Origin: Nitrospira sp.
GTDB lineage: Bacteria > Nitrospirota > Nitrospiria > Nitrospirales > Nitrospiraceae
Length of the DNA: 64,000 nucleotides
Direction: 5' to 3'
NCBI GenBank assembly: GCA_029194535.1
Contig: JARFXR010000001.1
Span: forward strand, 1,558,721 to 1,622,720
The position numbers and the translations under genes are program-made. The notes under the pieces are model-generated. The model did not search any database and was not told the origin of the DNA. It saw only the letters and a program-made list of their open reading frames with translations. Every line of letters starts with the position of its first letter. The first letter of the stretch is position 1. Of the stretch, positions 33,858-43,411 are shown one piece after another.

Positions 33858-33932
33858 CCGAGGACTGTCGGTCATGAGACACACGTGTGGGGGACACTGG
33901 GATAGGGGAGTCTGCCCACGGGGAGCCTGATC

Positions 33933-35354
33933 ATGCCAGTCTCACAATCGGATGCGCTCGTCATCTTCGGAGCCAGTGGAGACCTCGCATACAAGAAGAT
34001 CTTTCCCGCCTTACAGGCCATGGTCCGGCGCGGTCGCCTCGACGCGAAGGTCATCGGGGTGGCGAAGACCGATTGGAGTCTCGAGCAATTCAGGGCCAGG
34101 GTCGGCGACAGTTTGGCAAAACAGGCGGGCATGGATGTTCAGTCCTTTACCAAGCTCTCCGAATCGCTCCGATACGTCAGGGGAGACTACGGCGAGCCGA
34201 CGACCTTCGAGGCGTTGCGGAAGGAACTCGGCGCTGCCGCGCACCCGCTGTACTATTTAGCGGTTCCTCCCAGCGTCTTCGTGACGGTGATCGAAGGATT
34301 GGCGAAGGCCGGCTGCGTGAGGGATGCCCGCGTGGTTGTCGAAAAGCCGTTCGGTCGGGACCTGGCTTCGGCGCAAGCGCTCAACCGCGCACTGCGCGCC
34401 TCGTTTCCAGAGCAGTCGATCTTTCGCATCGACCACTATCTGGGAAAGGAACCAGTCCAGAACCTCCTCCACTTCCGCTTCGCCAATCCGATCTTTGAAG
34501 GGGTCTGGAACTCCCGTCACATTGAGCGTGTGCAGATCACGATGGCGGAACGCTTCGGGGTGGCCGGCCGCGGCCGTTTCTACGAGGAGGCGGGAGCGAT
34601 CCGCGACGTGGTGCAAAACCACATGTTGATGGTGATCGCTTGCCTGACCATGCCGGAGCCGGCCGGGAACGATCATGAGTCGATACGAGGGGCGCGGGTG
34701 AACGCGCTGAACACGATCCGGCCGCTCAATCCTTCCGATATCGTGCGCGGGCAGTTCCGCGGCTATCGCCGGGAACAGGGCGTGGCTCCCGACTCGGCGG
34801 TTGAAACCTTCGCTGCGCTTCGTTTTTTCCTCGACAGCGACAGATGGACCGATGTGCCGTTCTATGTGCGCGTCGGCAAGTGTCTTCCCGTGACCGCGAC
34901 CGAGCTGCTGATCGAGTTCAAACGACCGTGTTGCCCCATATTGGATGAGCACGAGCCGCCGCTCGCCGACTATGTTCGGTTTCAGCTCAGCCCTGAGGTA
35001 TCAATCGCGCTGGGCACCAACGTCAAGGTTCCGGGAGAGGCGATGGTGGGGAAACGAACGGAACTCGTCGCGCATCATGGCTCCGGCGACGACATGGATC
35101 CCTACGAGCGCCTTCTCGGAGACGCCATGAAAGGCGATGCCTGGCTCTTCGCGCGCGAAGACGGAGTGGAAGCGGCCTGGCGCGCCGTGGATCCGATCCT
35201 CACATCCGCGTCGCCGCTGTACGAATACGACCCGAACACCTGGGGGCCTCAAGAGGCGGATCGGCTCATTGGAGGCGACGGCTGGCATAACCCTCTGGGT
35301 AAGCACAGCGGCGCAGATCGAGATGAAACGGCGGTTCGGACTCGGACCGGTTGA
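33933..35354 (+). CDS. zwf: Glucose-6-phosphate 1-dehydrogenase
   Basis: Zwf oxidises glucose-6-phosphate to 6-phosphogluconolactone, the first step of the oxidative pentose phosphate pathway. The 473-residue product has the nucleotide-binding GASGDLAYKKIFPAL near the N-terminus, the substrate and catalytic motif FRIDHYLGKEPVQNLL, VVVEKPFGRDL, and the C-terminal DPYERLLGDAMKGDAWLFAREDGVEAAW. GGGGAGCC precedes the ATG. No gnd or pgl gene is in the window, so downstream steps must be encoded elsewhere. Confidence 0.97.
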   Translation: MPVSQSDALVIFGASGDLAYKKIFPALQAMVRRGRLDAKVIGVAKTDWSLEQFRARVGDSLAKQAGMDVQSFTKLSESLRYVRGDYGEPTTFEALRKELGAAAHPLYYLAVPPSVFVTVIEGLAKAGCVRDARVVVEKPFGRDLASAQALNRALRASFPEQSIFRIDHYLGKEPVQNLLHFRFANPIFEGVWNSRHIERVQITMAERFGVAGRGRFYEEAGAIRDVVQNHMLMVIACLTMPEPAGNDHESIRGARVNALNTIRPLNPSDIVRGQFRGYRREQGVAPDSAVETFAALRFFLDSDRWTDVPFYVRVGKCLPVTATELLIEFKRPCCPILDEHEPPLADYVRFQLSPEVSIALGTNVKVPGEAMVGKRTELVAHHGSGDDMDPYERLLGDAMKGDAWLFAREDGVEAAWRAVDPILTSASPLYEYDPNTWGPQEADRLIGGDGWHNPLGKHSGADRDETAVRTRTG

Positions 35355-35456
35355 CCGTCTCTCGGAGACCAGAGTGAAGCATCGGCGCGACAGACGGAGG
35401 TACGCCGTTGGAGAGAATGTCGGTGACCACCTTTCACATGAGATAGGGGACATGCC

Positions 35457-37979
35457 ATGACTGAGCACCTACCCATGATGCTTCGCGCACTGCCTGAAGA
35501 ATTGAAGTCCCTCGCGGAACTGGCGCTCGATGTCAGATGGACGTGGGTTCATAGCAGCGACAAGCTGTGGGCCATGCTCGATCCCGAGGTCTGGGAGCAG
35601 ACGCGTAATCCTCGTTCAGTGCTTCAGTATGTCCGGCACGAACGGTTGGCACAGGCGGCGCACGATCCGGAGTTCAGAGAGGAACTGCAACAGGTTGTCG
35701 CAGCGAGGCGCAACTATTTAGCCGAACGCGGCTGGTGTCGCGAGCGCTATCCCGGGCAGGCGCTCAAGACGATCGCCTATTTCAGCATGGAGTTCGGGCT
35801 GGGCGAGACGCTGCCGCTCTATGCGGGGGGGCTGGGAATGCTGGCAGGGGACGTGCTCAAAATCGCGAGCGATCTGGACGTGCCGCTCGTCGGCATCGGT
35901 CTGCTCTATCAAGAAGGCTACTTCCGCCAAATTCTGGATTCGAACGGCTGGCAAGTCGAAGCCTTTCCATATAATGATCCTCTGAGTCTGCCGGTTCAAC
36001 CGGTCGTGCTGTCCACCGGCGAATGGCTTCGTGTGCCGCTCGAACTGCCGGGACGCACCGTATTTCTTCGTGTCTGGTCCGCGCAGGTCGGGCGGGTGAA
36101 GTTGTATTTGCTGGACAGTAACGATCCGCTCAACAGCGCCGCCGACCGGGGCATCACGAGTAAGCTGTACGATGCCCGGCCGGAGCTTCGCCTCGTTCAG
36201 GAAATGGTGTTGGGTATCGGCGGGTGGCGCGTGCTCGTCGCCCTGGAGATCGAGGTGGAGATCTGTCATCTGAACGAAGGACATCCGGCGTTTGCCGTGT
36301 TGGAGCGAGCCCGGGCCGCCATGGAGCGAACCGGACAGTCCTTCGCCGAAGCCTTGTGCGCCACGCGGGCCGGCAACGTGTTCACCACGCATACTCCAAT
36401 CGCCGCTGGATTCGATGTCTTCTCGGCGGGCTTGATGCAACGCTACTTCCGCGAGTATGTCGCGCAGTTGGGAATAACGATGGACGCGCTGCTTCGCTTG
36501 GGACAGACGCATCCGCAGAATGCGGAGGAACCCTTCACGATGGCGGCGCTGGCCATGCGAGGAAGCCTGTTGGTGAACGGGGTCAGCAAACTGCACGGGG
36601 CGGTCAGCCGCCGACTGTTCCAACCGCTCTACCCACAGTGGCCCGAGCACGAGGTGCCGGTTGTGTCCGTGACCAACGGGGTGCATGTGCCGTCGTGGGA
36701 TTCGGAGGGGGCGGAACGACTCTGGACAGAGGCGTGCGGCAGGGAGTGGTGGCAAGGTGTGTTGGACGATCTTCCCAAAGCGATCCGCAGGCGGTCGGAC
36801 GAGGATCTCTGGAGATTGCGCGCGCAAGGTCGCCAGGCGCTCGTGGACTATGCGCGCCAGCGGCTGGTGCACCAATATCAGTTGCTCGGCGCCGATCCCG
36901 AGGCGGTCTCGGCGATCCGGCAGGCCCTCGACCCCCAGACCCTGACCCTCGGATTCGCCCGGCGGTTCACCGCCTACAAACGTCCCACGTTGCTGCTCCA
37001 TGATCCCGAGCGGTTGACCCGGCTTCTGAATCATTCCGAGCGACCGGTCCAACTCGTCGTGGCGGGAAAGGCTCATCCGCAGGATGAAGAAGGCAAGCGG
37101 CTCGTTCAACAGTTCGTGCGGTTCGCGCGTTCGGCGGTGGTCCGTCAGCGGGTCATTTTTCTTGCGGATTACGACATGGTCTTGGCTCAGCATCTGGTGG
37201 AGGGCGTGGACGTGTGGATCAACACGCCGAGGCGTCCGTGGGAAGCGTGCGGGACGAGCGGGATGAAGGTGCTGGTCAACGGCGGACTCAACCTTTCCGA
37301 ACTCGATGGTTGGTGGGCCGAGGCCTATTCGCCGGAGGTGGGCTGGGCGCTCGGAGACGGCCGGGAACACGATGATCCCGCGTGGGATGCGGTCGAGGCA
37401 GGGCAGCTCTATGATCTGCTGGAACGAGAGATTGTGCCGGAGTTCTATGCCCGAGACGCACGAGGCATCCCCGTCGGCTGGGTCGCCAGGATCAGGGAAA
37501 GCATGGGCAGGCTCACGACCTTGTTCAGCAGCAGTCGCATGTTGCGCGAGTATGTGGAGACCCTCTACCTTCCGGCGACCCGGAACTATCGGAAGCGGAT
37601 CGAGGACGGCGGGAGCCTGGTGAAGGATCTACTGACGTGGCAAGCGACGCTGGATCAACACTGGTCTCGCATCCGGTTCGGAGAAGCGCGGATCACGCGT
37701 GATGGAAGCTCGTGGCGCTTCATCGTGCCGGTTTACTTCGACGGGATGGACCCTGCCTCTGTTCGGGTCGAAATCTATGCGGATCCGGACGAAGACCAAG
37801 ATCGTCTATGTCAACCGCTGGTCAGGGATGAAACGACATCAACCGCACCGGGCTGGCATCTATATTATGGAAGCGTCCAGTCTGAGCGGCCGCCCGATCA
37901 CTTCACTCCTCGCGTCGTAGCGGCCCACCCGGAGGCGGCGGTCCCGCTTGAAGATCACCATATCCTTTGGGCCAGGTAG
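35457..37979 (+). CDS. glgP: Alpha-glucan phosphorylase
   Basis: GlgP releases glucose-1-phosphate from glycogen-like glucans and uses pyridoxal phosphate. The 840-residue product begins with the DUF3417-type N-terminal region (LPEELKSLAELALDVRWTW) seen in the bacterial/archaeal alpha-glucan phosphorylase family. It then shows YFSMEFGLGETLPLYAGGLG, NEGHPAFAVLERAR, FARRFTAYKRPTLLLHD and the PLP-region motif PWEACGTSGMKVLVNGGLNL. Its product enters the pathway through Pgi/Zwf, encoded just upstream. It faces the response-regulator gene convergently. Confidence 0.95.
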   Translation: MTEHLPMMLRALPEELKSLAELALDVRWTWVHSSDKLWAMLDPEVWEQTRNPRSVLQYVRHERLAQAAHDPEFREELQQVVAARRNYLAERGWCRERYPGQALKTIAYFSMEFGLGETLPLYAGGLGMLAGDVLKIASDLDVPLVGIGLLYQEGYFRQILDSNGWQVEAFPYNDPLSLPVQPVVLSTGEWLRVPLELPGRTVFLRVWSAQVGRVKLYLLDSNDPLNSAADRGITSKLYDARPELRLVQEMVLGIGGWRVLVALEIEVEICHLNEGHPAFAVLERARAAMERTGQSFAEALCATRAGNVFTTHTPIAAGFDVFSAGLMQRYFREYVAQLGITMDALLRLGQTHPQNAEEPFTMAALAMRGSLLVNGVSKLHGAVSRRLFQPLYPQWPEHEVPVVSVTNGVHVPSWDSEGAERLWTEACGREWWQGVLDDLPKAIRRRSDEDLWRLRAQGRQALVDYARQRLVHQYQLLGADPEAVSAIRQALDPQTLTLGFARRFTAYKRPTLLLHDPERLTRLLNHSERPVQLVVAGKAHPQDEEGKRLVQQFVRFARSAVVRQRVIFLADYDMVLAQHLVEGVDVWINTPRRPWEACGTSGMKVLVNGGLNLSELDGWWAEAYSPEVGWALGDGREHDDPAWDAVEAGQLYDLLEREIVPEFYARDARGIPVGWVARIRESMGRLTTLFSSSRMLREYVETLYLPATRNYRKRIEDGGSLVKDLLTWQATLDQHWSRIRFGEARITRDGSSWRFIVPVYFDGMDPASVRVEIYADPDEDQDRLCQPLVRDETTSTAPGWHLYYGSVQSERPPDHFTPRVVAAHPEAAVPLEDHHILWAR

Positions 37980-38068
37980 CCGATGGAACCTATCGGCCGC
38001 TTGCTGAGGCGTCACATCAGCCGAAACGCCGCTGGGTCATCCGTCCCCGTGAAGATGATCGTGCTCTC

Positions 38069-38094
38069 TGACCGATGAACCGGCCGATCGGTCA
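38069..38094. terminator. 8-bp inverted repeat between convergent glgP and the response regulator
   Basis: TGACCGAT (38069-38076) pairs perfectly with ATCGGTCA (38087-38094) around a 10-nt loop. The right arm includes the stop codon of the minus-strand response regulator. It lies between two convergent genes, where a bidirectional terminator is expected. There is no U-tract on either strand, so the assignment is tentative. Confidence 0.35.
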
Positions 38095-38715
38095 CATGAC
38101 CAATTTCTGTTCCAACGCGTACCGCGTGAGTTCCATGTTGTTTTTCAGGTGAAGTTTCTCGAGGATGCGGGCTCGGTAGGTGATGATCGTGGTCACGCTC
38201 AACGAGAATTGGGCGGCGATCTCCGAGCACGGCTTACCGGACGCGATCAGCCGCAAGACCTCCAACTCGCGGTTGCTGAGTTGGTCGCGGCGCGGAGTGG
38301 GAAATCCGACGGCCATGGCCAGTTGCTCGCCGACGTGAGGGGTGACATATCGTCCGCCTCCAAGGACTTTCTTGATGGCCTGTACCAATTCACCGGGGAT
38401 GGCCGTTTTCGTCAGATAGCCATTGGCGCCGGCTTTGAACATCCTCAGCGCATACTGCTCCTCCGGGTACATGCTCAACACCAAGACCGGAAGGTTGGGA
38501 TAGTCGCGTCTGACCTCCCGGAGGGCGTCGATGGAGCTTCCTCCCGGAAAATTGATATCCAGGACAAGGATGTCCCAGGGCTGAGTCCGGACGAGTCGGA
38601 GCATTTCGGGGATGTCACTGGCTTCCCCGATCGTGACGGGCATGACTTTGCTCAGAACCTCTTTGACGCCTTCCCGTAAGATGGGAAAGTCATCCGCCAC
38701 CAGGATCTTAAACAT
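38092..38715 (-). CDS. NarL/FixJ-family response regulator
   Basis: The 207-residue protein has an N-terminal receiver domain with the acidic pair in VADDFP (Asp8/9), the phospho-acceptor Asp53 in ILVLDINFPGG, and LTKTAIPG carrying the conserved lysine. It is followed by a LuxR-type helix-turn-helix (about 140-205, LSNRELEVLRLIASGKPCSEIA). It would bind DNA when phosphorylated by the kinase encoded 70 nt upstream on the same strand. Target genes are unknown. Confidence 0.95.
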   Translation of the reverse strand: MFKILVADDFPILREGVKEVLSKVMPVTIGEASDIPEMLRLVRTQPWDILVLDINFPGGSSIDALREVRRDYPNLPVLVLSMYPEEQYALRMFKAGANGYLTKTAIPGELVQAIKKVLGGGRYVTPHVGEQLAMAVGFPTPRRDQLSNRELEVLRLIASGKPCSEIAAQFSLSVTTIITYRARILEKLHLKNNMELTRYALEQKLVM

Positions 38716-38785
38716 GAGCCTCTCGTCGGTTCATGGCGTCAAACGCCGGGGACAGTCGCCTCGAAGGATCTGCCGAGTCAACGGC

Positions 38786-40981
38786 TCACAGAGTCTGGAC
38801 CGCCTCATCCCGTTGCGCGCGAGCGGTCGGCATTCGAATCGTGATGATCGTCCCCTGGCCGTGGTTTCCCGAAACATGGAATTCTCCTCCGAGGATTTCC
38901 GCCCGCTCGCGCATGCCGAGCAGTCCGAGCGAGGCGCGGTCAGAGAGTTTCTCGGGGGGAATGCCTCGACCGTCGTCCTCTATCTCAAGCAGCATCTGTC
39001 CTAGGGTCTCGCCGATTCGAACAATGACATGGGTCGCCTGAGCATGTCGAGCGATATTCGTGAGGGCTTCTTGGCAGATACGAAACAACGCCGTGGCTTT
39101 TTTGGGATCAATCTGCGGATCGTCCGTGTCGGTGATCACCTCGCAATGAATTCCGGTTCGAGACGTGAACGTTTTGGCCTGCCACTCGATCGCGGCTAAA
39201 AGACCGAGGTCGTCCAGCACGCCGGGGCGAAGATCGGCGGTGACACGTTGGACGATCGCAATGGTCTGATCCAGCGTTTTATCCATCGCGTCGATCTTGC
39301 CGCGTAAGGCGGTCGCCGCCGTTCGGACATCCGGGCCGGCGAGCAAATCACCCATTCCTGCGAGGTCCAGCTTCAACATGGTCATCTGGACCCCCAATTG
39401 ATCGTGGATCTCTCGAGCAAGCCTGGCTTGCTCTTCTTCCTTCACCTCCTGGATGCGCCTGGAGAGCATACGCAATTGCTTGATCGACTGCTGTAATTGG
39501 TCTTCTGCTTCTTTTCGATTGGTAATGTCTTCGATGAAGGCGTGGAAGGTATATGTTCCGTTCTCGCTAAACGCGGCGAGGATGAGTTCCACGGGGAACT
39601 CCTTGCCGTCACGGTTCAACGCGGTCGTCTCGATGCGTTGGTTCAGAAACGGGCCATGGCCGGTCGCGAGAAAATGCCGCAGGCCGCGCTGATGCCTCTC
39701 CCGGTAGCGGGTCGGAATGATCAACTCGGAGAGTCGGCGGCCGACGGCCTCGTGGCAGGTCCAGCCGAAGATCACTTCGGCGCGCGAGTTCCAATAGGTG
39801 ATCGCTCCCCGCTCGTCCATTCCGATGACGGCGTCCAACGTGTGATTCAGAATGGCCCTTGTCCGCGCCTCGCTCTCTTTCAACGCTTCTTCGGTTCGCT
39901 TGAGTTCAGTGACGTCAAGCAGGCAATTGAGCGCGCCCGTGACTTGTCCATCCTTGTCCTTGATCGGAATCGGATTGGCGAGCACGAAGACACGCGATCC
40001 ATCAGGTCGCTCGACGATCAATTCGCGGCTCTGCTGAGGGAGTCCGGTGCGCAGAGCCTCCGCGATGGGAGCGCGATCGTGGGAGAGCAGGCTCCCATCC
40101 GGAAGGTAAAGTTTGGCCGCCCCGCAAAACCGCTCGACAGGGTCGCCGCATCGAGGCTCACGGCCCCAGAACTGCGCGGCGCGCCGGTTGTAGTGGATGA
40201 TGACTCCATCCGCATCACAGACGTAGACGGCGACCGGGAGCAAATCGATCAACTCGCGGCAGGCCGGCTCTTTACTCATGAAGGCCGCCCCGGTCCAGGA
40301 GCAGTTCGTCAGTTGCCGTTCCAGTCTCGCGCGCTGGTCTCGGATGCGCCGGATGACCTCCTTGCTGCGGCCGACTGAGGCCGCCTCCTGCTCGATCGCG
40401 GCGGCGAATTGAACGACGAGTTGCAGACGATCCGGCGCCGCGTCCGTTGCGGAGGTGGCGACCGTGAGCGCTCCGATGACGGCTCCGGACGCATCATGAA
40501 CGGGTGCGGCGGCGGACGCGCAATCGTGCAGGCAACGCATGAAGTGTTCGGCGCCGATCACCGCAACGGGCCGGCCCGTCGCCAACGCCGTCCCTGGGCC
40601 GTTGGTTCCCATCGCGCGTTCCGACCAGTCATAGCCAGGAAGGAGTCCAACGTTACGACTGAGATCCGGAGCGTTCCCGCAGCTCTCCAAGACAATGCCT
40701 TGACGATCGACAAGATAGGCCGCGTGCTTGATCGGTTCGAGGGCCGTTGAGATCAGGCGGAGGTATCGTCGGGTGGTCTCAACCAGCTCGTCGTTGTTTT
40801 GCAGGCGCTGGGCAAGCTCGTCGTCGGCGACTCGCTGCGGGTTGATCGATTGAGGTTCGGCGGACATTCCAAATCGAACGCAACGAGTCCATGAATCCAG
40901 GATGACCGGACGCACCGCGATGTCGGTCGGCGAGCCGGAGAGAAATCGCTTCCATTCCACAAAAACTTGGGTGTCTTGCAT
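38786..40981 (-). CDS. GAF-PAS-PAS sensor histidine kinase (HisKA_3 type)
   Basis: The 731-residue protein has no obvious membrane segment. The first part resembles the GAF sensor region of AcoR-like regulators (SWTRCVRFGMS, AMGTNGPGTALATGRPV). Two PAS domains follow (LLPVAVYVCDADGVIIHYNR; HTLDAVIGMDERGAITYWNS). The kinase core has the H-box LAREIHDQLGVQMTML, the N-box ICQEALTNIARHAQ and EDDGRGIPPEKL, as in NarX/DegS-type kinases. The ATG at 40981 follows AAGGGA; a longer frame to 41023 adds 14 residues. It is probably the partner of the response regulator just downstream. Confidence 0.93.
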   Translation of the reverse strand: MQDTQVFVEWKRFLSGSPTDIAVRPVILDSWTRCVRFGMSAEPQSINPQRVADDELAQRLQNNDELVETTRRYLRLISTALEPIKHAAYLVDRQGIVLESCGNAPDLSRNVGLLPGYDWSERAMGTNGPGTALATGRPVAVIGAEHFMRCLHDCASAAAPVHDASGAVIGALTVATSATDAAPDRLQLVVQFAAAIEQEAASVGRSKEVIRRIRDQRARLERQLTNCSWTGAAFMSKEPACRELIDLLPVAVYVCDADGVIIHYNRRAAQFWGREPRCGDPVERFCGAAKLYLPDGSLLSHDRAPIAEALRTGLPQQSRELIVERPDGSRVFVLANPIPIKDKDGQVTGALNCLLDVTELKRTEEALKESEARTRAILNHTLDAVIGMDERGAITYWNSRAEVIFGWTCHEAVGRRLSELIIPTRYRERHQRGLRHFLATGHGPFLNQRIETTALNRDGKEFPVELILAAFSENGTYTFHAFIEDITNRKEAEDQLQQSIKQLRMLSRRIQEVKEEEQARLAREIHDQLGVQMTMLKLDLAGMGDLLAGPDVRTAATALRGKIDAMDKTLDQTIAIVQRVTADLRPGVLDDLGLLAAIEWQAKTFTSRTGIHCEVITDTDDPQIDPKKATALFRICQEALTNIARHAQATHVIVRIGETLGQMLLEIEDDGRGIPPEKLSDRASLGLLGMRERAEILGGEFHVSGNHGQGTIITIRMPTARAQRDEAVQTL

Positions 40982-41094
40982 AGGATCGTCCCTTCGACGA
41001 TTATGAGGGAGCCATCCCGTCATACTCCGTCGGCTCGGAGATCTTATCTTCGATCATCTCCGACCCAGTGTCCGCTCCGGACGATCCGCCTCGC

Positions 41095-41391
41095 TCAATT
41101 GACGACTTCCAGGCGATGTGCCGGCGTCGGCCGGATGACGTTGCCCGTCGGGGCATGAAGTTGCGAATCGGGTTCTCCATCTTGCGCGTGGGTCACCACC
41201 AGCGTGGCGCGAGCTTTTCCCATTGTGTCGTGAACGCTCACGGTGGGTTGTCCTTCCAGGAGTCTGAGGTCGAGACGGATGGTTTTGCGTTCGTCGAAAA
41301 GTCTCAGCCTCGGAGGTCCATCGGATCGACATAGAATTAGGCTAAAACGTTCAAGCTGACAATCTAGGACAATCCCTAGACCCCATCTCAA
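41095..41391 (-). CDS. Small conserved-looking protein, function unknown
   Basis: This 98-codon frame includes PPRLRLFDERKTIRLDLRL followed by EGQPTVSVHDTMGKARATLV. The alternating beta pattern resembles C-terminal repeats of some secreted proteins of unknown function. No domain can be named and no clear ribosome-binding site is seen. It runs towards the histidine kinase gene. It may be a gene, a truncated gene or chance coding. Confidence 0.4.
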   Translation of the reverse strand: MRWGLGIVLDCQLERFSLILCRSDGPPRLRLFDERKTIRLDLRLLEGQPTVSVHDTMGKARATLVVTHAQDGEPDSQLHAPTGNVIRPTPAHRLEVVN

Positions 41392-41423
41392 AAGTCGTTC
41401 ATGACGGGATGGAGTCTGTTGTC

Positions 41424-41492
41424 GTCATTCCCGCGCAGGCGGGAATCCAGACTTCTTAGGTCACTCTGAACGCCCGCTTTCGCGGGCATGAC
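41424..41492. repeat. MITE/REP-like palindromic element
   Basis: A 69-bp element has inverted ends GTCAT (41424-41428) and ATGAC (41488-41492). It contains two hairpins: ATTCCCGC/GCGGGAAT (41427-41434 with 41439-41446, loop GCAG) and GCCCGC/GCGGGC (41472-41477 with 41482-41487, loop TTTC). The GTCATTCCCGC...GCGGGAATCCAG form is a palindrome widely dispersed in many bacterial genomes. It is non-coding and lies in the gap between two small minus-strand genes. Confidence 0.7.
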
Positions 41493-41633
41493 CGGTTCTC
41501 ACCGGAACACCCATTCTGAGATAGCTTCTCGTGTCCTGAGTCTGAAGCTCACATGATAATTCTTGGAGCCAACTGTTTGACTGATGACAACTTTATGCCC
41601 CTGACTTATTCCGCGCATTGCAGACTCAGGACA

Positions 41634-41837
41634 TTAGGGAAGGCGCAGGGTGGTCGTAAACAATAAGCTATGATGGGTCAGCCTCAATCGGCTCAATCGA
41701 CCCAGACGTTCCACTTCGAGAAACACGTCGGACCAGTGAACTTCAGGCAACCGATGCGTGACCTCCTCCAACGTACAGTCAGGATTTGCTCTCACCATGT
41801 CAAGAATCCGATCGCCGGTGGTGGCTTCTTGTAGCAT
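41634..41837 (-). CDS. Small winged-helix-like protein
   Basis: The 67-residue product begins MLQEATTGDRILDMVRANPD and continues TLEEVTHRLPEVHWSDVFLEVERLGRLSRL. The helix-turn-helix plus beta-hairpin pattern fits a minimal winged helix that could bind DNA. GGGAGGAG lies just upstream of the ATG on the minus strand, a strong ribosome-binding site. Nothing nearby points to a target. Confidence 0.65.
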   Translation of the reverse strand: MLQEATTGDRILDMVRANPDCTLEEVTHRLPEVHWSDVFLEVERLGRLSRLRLTHHSLLFTTTLRLP

Positions 41838-42674
41838 TGACTCCTCCCTTGCTCAGACAGGATCCTTCGAACCGCAGATTGAGTGGTGTATCCTTCTCTT
41901 CTCTTAGAGAGTGCGAGAACAAGGCAAGTCTTGGTCCCGGTTGACTGGGCGACAGAGGCGTTCCGAACTTGTTCGAAAAGAGGCTCAAAAGCAACAGGAT
42001 GGCGAGCATACGAGCGATCGATGTTGATGGGGTCGATCATTATTTGAAGCGTTGTTCCTCTTTCACACTGTGCGAGTTGAGCGAAAATGCTCGGATCAGA
42101 TACCTTTCTCACTTACATGAGCGTCATCCAGCATAAGGTGACCTCTCGGCAGAGAGGATGGTTCGATCGCCACTCCTCTCATGTCCTGTCGATGTGACAG
42201 GTGAATTGATCAAGCCCACCTCAAACCCTCAACCCATCGCTCTCATTTCAGGCCGTGATGGCTTTTCATACGATCGACGTCCATGAGGACCTGTGATGTT
42301 TGCAAGATAACGTCTTCAGCCACCTGAAACGAATTCAGATCCTTTATTACAAGGTCGCGGCAGTCATGGTCACGGTGTCTTCTCATTTTCTGCTCCCGGA
42401 GTGCTGGATCGGACAGGATCAGTCGACTCCCGGCAGGTCGAATCAGATCAGACTCGTCGCAACGCTTCCTGCCACAAGGACACTGAAAATCCAAGAATTC
42501 ACGACAGGCGCGAATCCAAAACTCGCGATGGCGCAATGACGCGAGAGCCTCTAACATCCCTGCGTAAGACATGCACAAGAGCCAAGCTCAATTTCGCTTC
42601 ACGTCTATGAGGACGACGCCCCTCGGACCGGAACTCCCGTTCCGTTTGAGAGAGGGCGAGGAGAGAGGTTCACC
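41838..42674. other. 837-bp stretch without a convincing gene
   Basis: Several 80-110-codon frames exist on both strands (for example 41792-42112 minus and 42243-42578 minus), but they overlap one another and show no family motif or good ribosome-binding site. The region probably holds the promoter for the small winged-helix gene (leftward) and the universal stress protein gene (rightward). It may also contain decayed coding sequence. I see no tRNA, repeat or mobile-element end in it. Confidence 0.45.
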
Positions 42675-43283
42675 ATGAAACCGAAGTTCCTTGTCTCGCC
42701 TTCCGCCCCTCAACGTCTGTTGCGGAAGCGAGCCGACCGGAGCACATTCAACAGCAAAGTCGAGGGGCGGTCCTCAACCGATCTGAGCGACCTTCCGATG
42801 CGGATTCTGGTTGCGGTTGACGGCTCCAAGGATTCAACGCGAGCCGTGAAATATGTGGGACGGCTCCTGCGCTCCACTCCCGGCGTGAGCGTGACGCTCT
42901 TTCATGTGCTGAACCCGCTGCCACCGATTTTGCGTGAGCACGGAGGGTCCGAAGATCCTGTTCGTGAGGAACAGTTGGGCAGGCAACTCAGGAGAGAGCG
43001 AAAGGACTGGTACCGGAAGGAGCAGAGACTGGAATCTCCTATTCTGTCGAAAGCTCGCCGGGCGATCGAGACCACGGGGTTTCGCGGCTCCCGGATTCAC
43101 CTGAAGTTCGGATATGAAGACGATGTGGCCGGAGCTATTCTCGAAGAGGCTCGAACGGGCCGTTACGGTACGCTGGTGGTCGGCCGGCGCGGCGTTTCCG
43201 GCCTGAAAAAACTCTTTTTCGGTGGTATCACGCGGCGGCTCTTGCAACAGGCGAGCGGATGCGCCGTCTGGGTCGTCGAGTGA
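42675..43283 (+). CDS. Universal stress protein (UspA family)
   Basis: The 202-residue product has one Usp domain starting at about residue 40 (MRILVAVDGSKDSTRAVKYV) and ending with the ATP-binding-type motif LVVGRRGVSGLKKLFFGGITRRLL followed by GCAVWVVE. The first 40 residues are a basic extension absent from most Usp proteins. The start at 42675 follows GGAGAGAGG, a strong ribosome-binding site, so the extension is probably real. These proteins help survival under energy or oxygen stress. Confidence 0.93.
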   Translation: MKPKFLVSPSAPQRLLRKRADRSTFNSKVEGRSSTDLSDLPMRILVAVDGSKDSTRAVKYVGRLLRSTPGVSVTLFHVLNPLPPILREHGGSEDPVREEQLGRQLRRERKDWYRKEQRLESPILSKARRAIETTGFRGSRIHLKFGYEDDVAGAILEEARTGRYGTLVVGRRGVSGLKKLFFGGITRRLLQQASGCAVWVVE

Positions 43284-43411
43284 TGAGCCTGGCTCACGCA
43301 CGATCGTGGAAGCGCGCGGCGACCACGCTGTCCGATGATCGGCTCTCCAGTGTGGCGCGTTCGGCGGGTACGGGAAGTGTCGAACCTCCATCGCGCCGGC
43401 CGCAGCCTATC

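Noticed and set aside
41792-42112. 106-codon minus-strand frame overlapping the small winged-helix gene
   Set aside because: The shorter gene at 41634-41837 has a strong ribosome-binding site and a sensible fold; this one does not.
42243-42578. 111-codon minus-strand frame with several cysteines
   Set aside because: It competes with a plus-strand frame, has no ribosome-binding site I can see, and matches no family I know.
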